DNA from: Bacteroidetes bacterium 41-46
Lineage (GTDB): Bacteria; Bacteroidota; Bacteroidia; Bacteroidales; UBA932
Direction: 5' to 3'
Length of the DNA stretch: 64,000 nt
Assembly (NCBI GenBank): GCA_001897515.1
Contig: MKTA01000033.1
Span: 1-64,000 of the forward strand
Positions 60,230 to 64,000 of this stretch are shown here, one piece after another. Each line of letters starts with the position of its first letter. Position 1 is the first letter of the stretch. The notes below the pieces were generated by a model. The model was not told where the DNA came from. It ran no database searches and was given only the letters and a program-made list of their open reading frames with translations. Both the position numbers and the translations under genes were made by a program.

Positions 60230-61747
60230 ATGTACAAATGGCTTAAAAGGGGCAGGGTTGTTCTCTCTGTTGCTCTGGCAATAATGATCACTCTGGCCTT
60301 TATGTTTTTCTCTAACAGAGACAATTTTATTTTTTCGTCAATCCTGAAAATTCAGTTTGTCCCAGCTTTACTGGGGATTTTTACAGGATCAGCCATTATT
60401 CTCCTTTTTCTGTTAATATTTGTTCTGTTGTTTGGAAGGGTTTACTGTTCAACTATTTGTCCTTTGGGAACAATGCAGGATGTAATTTGGAGATCTTTTT
60501 CATTGTTCAGAAACAAAAAAGAGAGTAGATTTAAATATACCTCTCCAATAAGCTGGCTTAGATATCTCTTTCTGGCAATATCAGCAATTCCGCTTGTCTT
60601 TGGTTCATCTTTTGTAATTTCACTGCTAGACCCATACTCCAATTACGGAAAGATATCCTCAGAAATATTAAGCAGAAGTGAACAGTTTGTGCATAATCTT
60701 CTTTCGGAGATTTTTCCTCAAACTATCTTCTTCAGAAGTTATTCGCAATTCATAGCTGTCTCATTTATTTTTGCTCTGTTGTTTCTCATGATTGTTATAA
60801 TCATGAGTGCTTTACGTGGCAGACTGTACTGCAATACTGTATGTCCGGTTGGAACGACTTTGGGATTAATATCTAAATTTTCTGCATTCAGGCCGGTTAT
60901 TGACAGTGAGAGCTGTAATAAATGCCGTTTGTGTATCTCAAACTGTAAATCTGAGTGTATAAATCTTGATAACGGCCAAATTGATGCATCAAGATGTGTA
61001 GCATGTTTTAATTGCATGACTGTCTGCAAAAGAGGAGCGGTTTCTTATAAATATATGTGGAAAAAGATCAGGGAAGAGGATGTCGCTCCTATAAAGGGCA
61101 GGAGGGAGGCCATTCTGACTATGGGTCTGCTCGGCAGTTTTATTGCGGCCAGAGCAATCTCAAGAAAGATGCCGGCAAAAGAGCCTGAAACAATTGACGG
61201 AATAGCCCCTCCCGGAGCAAAAAGTACTGCTAATCTTAAAAGTAATTGTACTGCATGTCAGGCTTGTGTAGCAGCTTGCCCCAACGGAATCATAAAGCCT
61301 TCTACAGGTCAGTATGGAATTGATGGCCTCTTAATGCCTGTATTAAGCTTTGAAAAGCACTTCTGCGCATATGACTGCAATGTTTGCTCTAAAGTATGTC
61401 CTAACGGAGCACTTTTGCCACTTAGTCTTGAAGATAAGAAACTTACACAAATAGGTCAGGTTAAGTTTATTGAGGAGAGTTGCATTGTTGTAACTGACAA
61501 TACTGCTTGTGGTGCATGCGATGAACACTGTCCAACCAAGGCTATTACTATGATTCCTTACGGAGACGAGGGTTTGACAATACCTGTTGTTGATCGTGAT
61601 ATTTGCATTGGATGCGGGGGCTGCGAATATGTATGTCCTGCGGCAGAAAAAGCTATGATTGTAGAGCCTAGAGCTGTACACAAATTAGCAACACCGCCAA
61701 AAGTTGAAAAGCAGGAAAAGATAGTCGTTGACGATTTCGGTTTTTAG
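60230..61747 (+). CDS. membrane polyferredoxin with internal Tat-like motif
   Basis: This 505-residue protein has four or five N-terminal membrane segments with two NapH-like motifs, YCSTICPLG (72-80) and YCNTVCPVG (200-208). A ferredoxin domain (CNKCRLCISNC at 229-239 and CVACFNCMTVC at 256-266) is followed by GRREAILTMGLLGSFIAA (290-307). A C-terminal set of 4Fe-4S motifs follows (CTACQACVAAC, CAYDCNVCSKVC, CGACDEHC, CIGCGGCEYVC). The internal twin-Arg plus hydrophobic segment may send the second half across the membrane. It works with the preceding DUF362 protein. Confidence 0.88.
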   Translation: MYKWLKRGRVVLSVALAIMITLAFMFFSNRDNFIFSSILKIQFVPALLGIFTGSAIILLFLLIFVLLFGRVYCSTICPLGTMQDVIWRSFSLFRNKKESRFKYTSPISWLRYLFLAISAIPLVFGSSFVISLLDPYSNYGKISSEILSRSEQFVHNLLSEIFPQTIFFRSYSQFIAVSFIFALLFLMIVIIMSALRGRLYCNTVCPVGTTLGLISKFSAFRPVIDSESCNKCRLCISNCKSECINLDNGQIDASRCVACFNCMTVCKRGAVSYKYMWKKIREEDVAPIKGRREAILTMGLLGSFIAARAISRKMPAKEPETIDGIAPPGAKSTANLKSNCTACQACVAACPNGIIKPSTGQYGIDGLLMPVLSFEKHFCAYDCNVCSKVCPNGALLPLSLEDKKLTQIGQVKFIEESCIVVTDNTACGACDEHCPTKAITMIPYGDEGLTIPVVDRDICIGCGGCEYVCPAAEKAMIVEPRAVHKLATPPKVEKQEKIVVDDFGF

Positions 61748-61764
61748 CAAATTAGGAACTGTCT

Positions 61765-62451
61765 TTAATCTTCGCCCTTCAGTAACGATGGGCGAAGTTT
61801 TTTTGTCCTCTCAAGACTCTCTCTCTCTCTCCATTCATCTATCAGTTTGGGATTGCCTGAAAGCAGAACATCCGGAACTCGCCATCCGTTAAAATCGGCG
61901 GGTCTGGTATATACAGGTGGAGCAAGCAGTTCGTCCTGAAAAGAGTCACTTAAAGCAGACATCTCATCTCCAATTGCCCCCGGAATGAGTCTTACTATTG
62001 AATCTACAAGAGCAGCCGCTGGAATTTCGCCTCCACTCAATACATAGTTACCAATTGACACCTCCATCGTTACAAGGTTCTCTCTTACTCTGTGATCAAC
62101 TCCTTTGTAATGCCCACATAGAATTATCATATTCCTCTTACAGGAGAGTCTGTTAGCCATAGGCTGATCCAGCATCTCACCATCAGGCGTCATATAGATT
62201 ACTTCATCATAATCTCTCTCGGCCTTCAATTTTGTAATTATGTTAAAAATCGGCTCAATCATCAATACCATTCCTGCTTCGCCTCCAAACGGGTAGTCGT
62301 CAACCTGTCTGTACGCCCCCCTTCCATACTCTCTGATATTGTGAACATATATCTCTGCGAGCCCTTTATCTGAGGCTCTTTTAACAATAGAGTGACTAAG
62401 CGGGCTCTCAAGCAATTCCGGAACCACCGATAAAATATCTATCCTTATCAT
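61765..62451 (-). CDS. trmD: tRNA (guanine-N1)-methyltransferase
   Basis: This 228-residue protein of the SPOUT family begins [20 protein letters not shown]. Motifs are [36 protein letters not shown] and [20 protein letters not shown], the trefoil-knot cofactor site. It methylates G37 of tRNAs that read CNN and prevents +1 frameshifting. The start codon is only about 5 bases from the -7 promoter box, so the mRNA may be leaderless. Confidence 0.97.
   Translation of the reverse strand: MIRIDILSVVPELLESPLSHSIVKRASDKGLAEIYVHNIREYGRGAYRQVDDYPFGGEAGMVLMIEPIFNIITKLKAERDYDEVIYMTPDGEMLDQPMANRLSCKRNMIILCGHYKGVDHRVRENLVTMEVSIGNYVLSGGEIPAAALVDSIVRLIPGAIGDEMSALSDSFQDELLAPPVYTRPADFNGWRVPDVLLSGNPKLIDEWRERESLERTKKLRPSLLKGED
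61770..61804 (+). terminator. terminator for the polyferredoxin gene, inside the trmD 3' end
   Basis: CTTCGCCC (61770-61777) pairs with GGGCGAAG (61790-61797) and is followed by seven T residues on the + strand. The stem is also the last codons of trmD on the other strand, so one sequence does both jobs. Confidence 0.85.
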
Positions 62452-62455
62452 GGCG

Positions 62456-62500
62456 CAAATTTACATAAATCACCGCTTTGGCAAATTTTTTTTATATTTG
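62456..62500. promoter_or_regulatory. divergent promoters for trmD and the DUF349 gene
   Basis: Leftward: TTTG (62485-62482), 18-base spacer, TAAATTTG (62463-62456), 4 bases before the trmD ATG. Rightward: TATATTTG at 62493-62500, 30 bases before the DUF349 start, with no -33 box at the usual distance. Confidence 0.6.
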
Positions 62501-62530
62501 CAGGTTATTAAATATAATTGTCTTGTACCA

Positions 62531-64000
62531 ATGAACCAGGAACTGAACACATCTGCCCTAAACGAGCAAAAAGGCGAAGAGATTCTCACTGATAAGATTC
62601 ATGAAGAACCTCTATCTGATTTTCAAGATTACTCTTCCAAGAGTCTTATGGAGATTATTGAAATTTTCCAACAGATGCTAGAAAGAGCAGATCAGCAAGA
62701 ACTATACAAAAATGCAGATATACTGAAGGCTGCATTTTACAAAGTCTTGAAAAGGGAGAAGATAGCAGCTGGATTTCAGATTCCTTCGGATACACCTGAC
62801 TCAGTTGAAGAGGAGGGTGAGGAGAGCATAATCTCTAACAATCCATTTGCTGAGCTTGAAAGAGGTTTTAAGGATTTGTATCAGAATTACAAGACAATGA
62901 GAACCTCTTTTATTCAGAATATTGAAAAGCAGAAAGAGGAGAACCTTAGAATAAAGTTAGAAATTATTGAGGAGCTAAAGGGACTTTTGGAGAAACAGGA
63001 GGACCTTAATCATACATTTCCGGCTTTCAGGGAATTGCAAAATAAGTGGAAAGCTACAGGCCCAGTTCCTCAGGCTTCAAATAAGGATGTATGGGAGAGT
63101 TATCAGTTCAGTGTTGAAAAATTTTATGATTTTGTCAAGATTAATAACGAATTGAGAGACCTGGACCTCAAAAAGAATCTGGAAATTAAAAACGATCTGT
63201 GTGCCAAAGCGGAGGAGCTTATAAATGACAGCAATGTTGTTGAAGCATTCAGAAAGCTTCAGAAATTGCATGAGGAGTGGAGAGAGTTAGGTCCTGTTCC
63301 TAAGGAGCTTAGGGAGGAAATATGGGAGAGATTTAAAAAGGCTACATCTGCAATAAATAAACGACAGCAGGAGTTTTTTGAAAGGCTTAAGGAGGATCAG
63401 AAGCATAATTTAGACCTTAAAGCCGCAATATGTGAAAAAGCAGAAGCAATTGCTGCAATTGATAATATTGAAGGTAAGGACTGGAACAATCTGTCTAAAC
63501 AGATTGAAAATCTGCAGACAGAGTGGAAAAATATTGGCTTTGCCTCCAGAAAGGAGAACCAGAAGATATACGACAGATTTAGAGCTGCATGCGACAATTT
63601 TTATAATGCAAAAAGAGATTTTTACTCTGGATTTAAAGTTCAGATGCAGGAAAATCTGGACAGGAAAATTGCTCTATGCGAGCAGGTAGAGTCTTTGAAG
63701 GAGAGTACAGACTGGAAAAAGACTACAGACCAGCTTATCAGCCTTCAGAAAAGGTGGAAAGAGATAGGTCCCGTAGCAAGAAAACAATCAGATGTTGTAT
63801 GGAAAAGATTCAGAGCTGCATGCGATGATTTCTTTGAGAGGAAGTCTAAACATTTTAGCTCTGTAGATGAGTCTTATGAGGAGAATCTGAAGAGAAAACT
63901 TGAACTTATTCAGGAAATAAATGATTATAAACCAGACTCAAAGACTGCAGAAAATATTGAAGCACTAAAGGATTTCCAGACCAGGTGGTCTGAACTTGGA
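62531..64000 (+). CDS. DUF349 repeat protein, partial (runs off window end)
   Basis: The frame opens with ATG at 62531 (MNQELNTSALNEQKGEEILT) and stays open for 490 codons to the window edge. It has an acidic N-terminus and four full DUF349 repeats (WKATGPVPQ, WRELGPVPKELREEIWERF, WKNIGF, WKEIGPVARKQSDVVWKRF) plus the start of a fifth (WSELG). The protein is highly helical and charged. DUF349 proteins have no settled function; some relatives bind RNA or act near ribosomes. Confidence 0.88.
   Translation, partial: MNQELNTSALNEQKGEEILTDKIHEEPLSDFQDYSSKSLMEIIEIFQQMLERADQQELYKNADILKAAFYKVLKREKIAAGFQIPSDTPDSVEEEGEESIISNNPFAELERGFKDLYQNYKTMRTSFIQNIEKQKEENLRIKLEIIEELKGLLEKQEDLNHTFPAFRELQNKWKATGPVPQASNKDVWESYQFSVEKFYDFVKINNELRDLDLKKNLEIKNDLCAKAEELINDSNVVEAFRKLQKLHEEWRELGPVPKELREEIWERFKKATSAINKRQQEFFERLKEDQKHNLDLKAAICEKAEAIAAIDNIEGKDWNNLSKQIENLQTEWKNIGFASRKENQKIYDRFRAACDNFYNAKRDFYSGFKVQMQENLDRKIALCEQVESLKESTDWKKTTDQLISLQKRWKEIGPVARKQSDVVWKRFRAACDDFFERKSKHFSSVDESYEENLKRKLELIQEINDYKPDSKTAENIEALKDFQTRWSELG

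Overview
The window is a stretch of chromosome from a member of the Bacteroidota, most likely order Bacteroidales. Supporting signs are: several intergenic regions with the Bacteroidetes-type promoter (TTTG, about 20 bases, then TAnnTTTG); families largely restricted to this phylum (DUF4301, DUF4492, TIGR02757, M56-TonB fusions, large outer-membrane beta-barrel proteins with a carboxypeptidase-regulatory domain); a V-type ATPase operon with a DUF2764 gene in the subunit C position; and a biotin-dependent sodium-pump methylmalonyl-CoA decarboxylase operon. Cytochrome bd is the only terminal oxidase seen, which fits an anaerobe or nanaerobe that makes propionate. Genus cannot be fixed from this sequence.

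Region 1 (1-13550) is the integrase-proximal end of a temperate phage or phage-like element inserted at the 3' end of a tRNA-Gly(CCC) gene (13551-13623). A long leftward early operon runs from about 10751 to beyond base 1: two small regulators, a BRO-N/KilAC antirepressor, an SbcC-like ATPase, RecT, a YycJ-like metallo-beta-lactamase-fold protein, small unknowns, a replisome-organiser-like protein with an apparent embedded PD-(D/E)XK nuclease, and SSB. Divergently, 10921-12167 holds an immunity-like cluster: a helix-turn-helix protein with a candidate -1 frameshift extension, two small membrane proteins and a second repressor-like protein. The last of these overlaps the 3' end of the leftward tyrosine integrase. 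The structural genes and the other att site lie outside the window.

Region 2 (13624-34243) is core chromosome. It holds an M14 carboxypeptidase, a zeta-toxin-like kinase with a small overlapping partner gene, TIGR02757, a BlaI/BlaR-TonB pair with tandem operators, ribosomal protein L31, Bax-inhibitor-1, a NamZ-like hydrolase and GlmM. These are followed by the V-ATPase operon (E, DUF2764, A, B, D, I, K) and the sodium-pump methylmalonyl-CoA decarboxylase operon (epimerase, carboxyltransferase, gamma subunit with lamin-tail domain, biotin carrier, beta subunit). The rotor subunit retains all the polar sodium ligands, so the two operons plausibly form a sodium-based energy circuit: decarboxylation exports sodium and the V-ATPase uses or builds the gradient.

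Region 3 (34372-46654) has housekeeping genes: YebC, a TPR protein, RecF, DUF721, PdxB, DUF4301, an ECF sigma factor with a probable membrane anti-sigma factor and a divergent target gene sharing a symmetric promoter, a deoxyhypusine-synthase-like enzyme, a diaminopimelate decarboxylase, a TetR regulator, Ffh and FolD.

Region 4 (46660-64000) has two tandem outer-membrane beta-barrel paralogues behind an ECF-like promoter, a GntR-regulated ABC transporter, an M28 peptidase with PDZ domain, an unknown membrane protein and cytochrome bd (DUF4492, CydA, CydB). It ends with a DUF362 Tat protein paired with a polyferredoxin carrying an internal Tat-like motif, TrmD, and a DUF349 repeat protein cut by the window end. 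There is no gene-free stretch longer than 300 bases.
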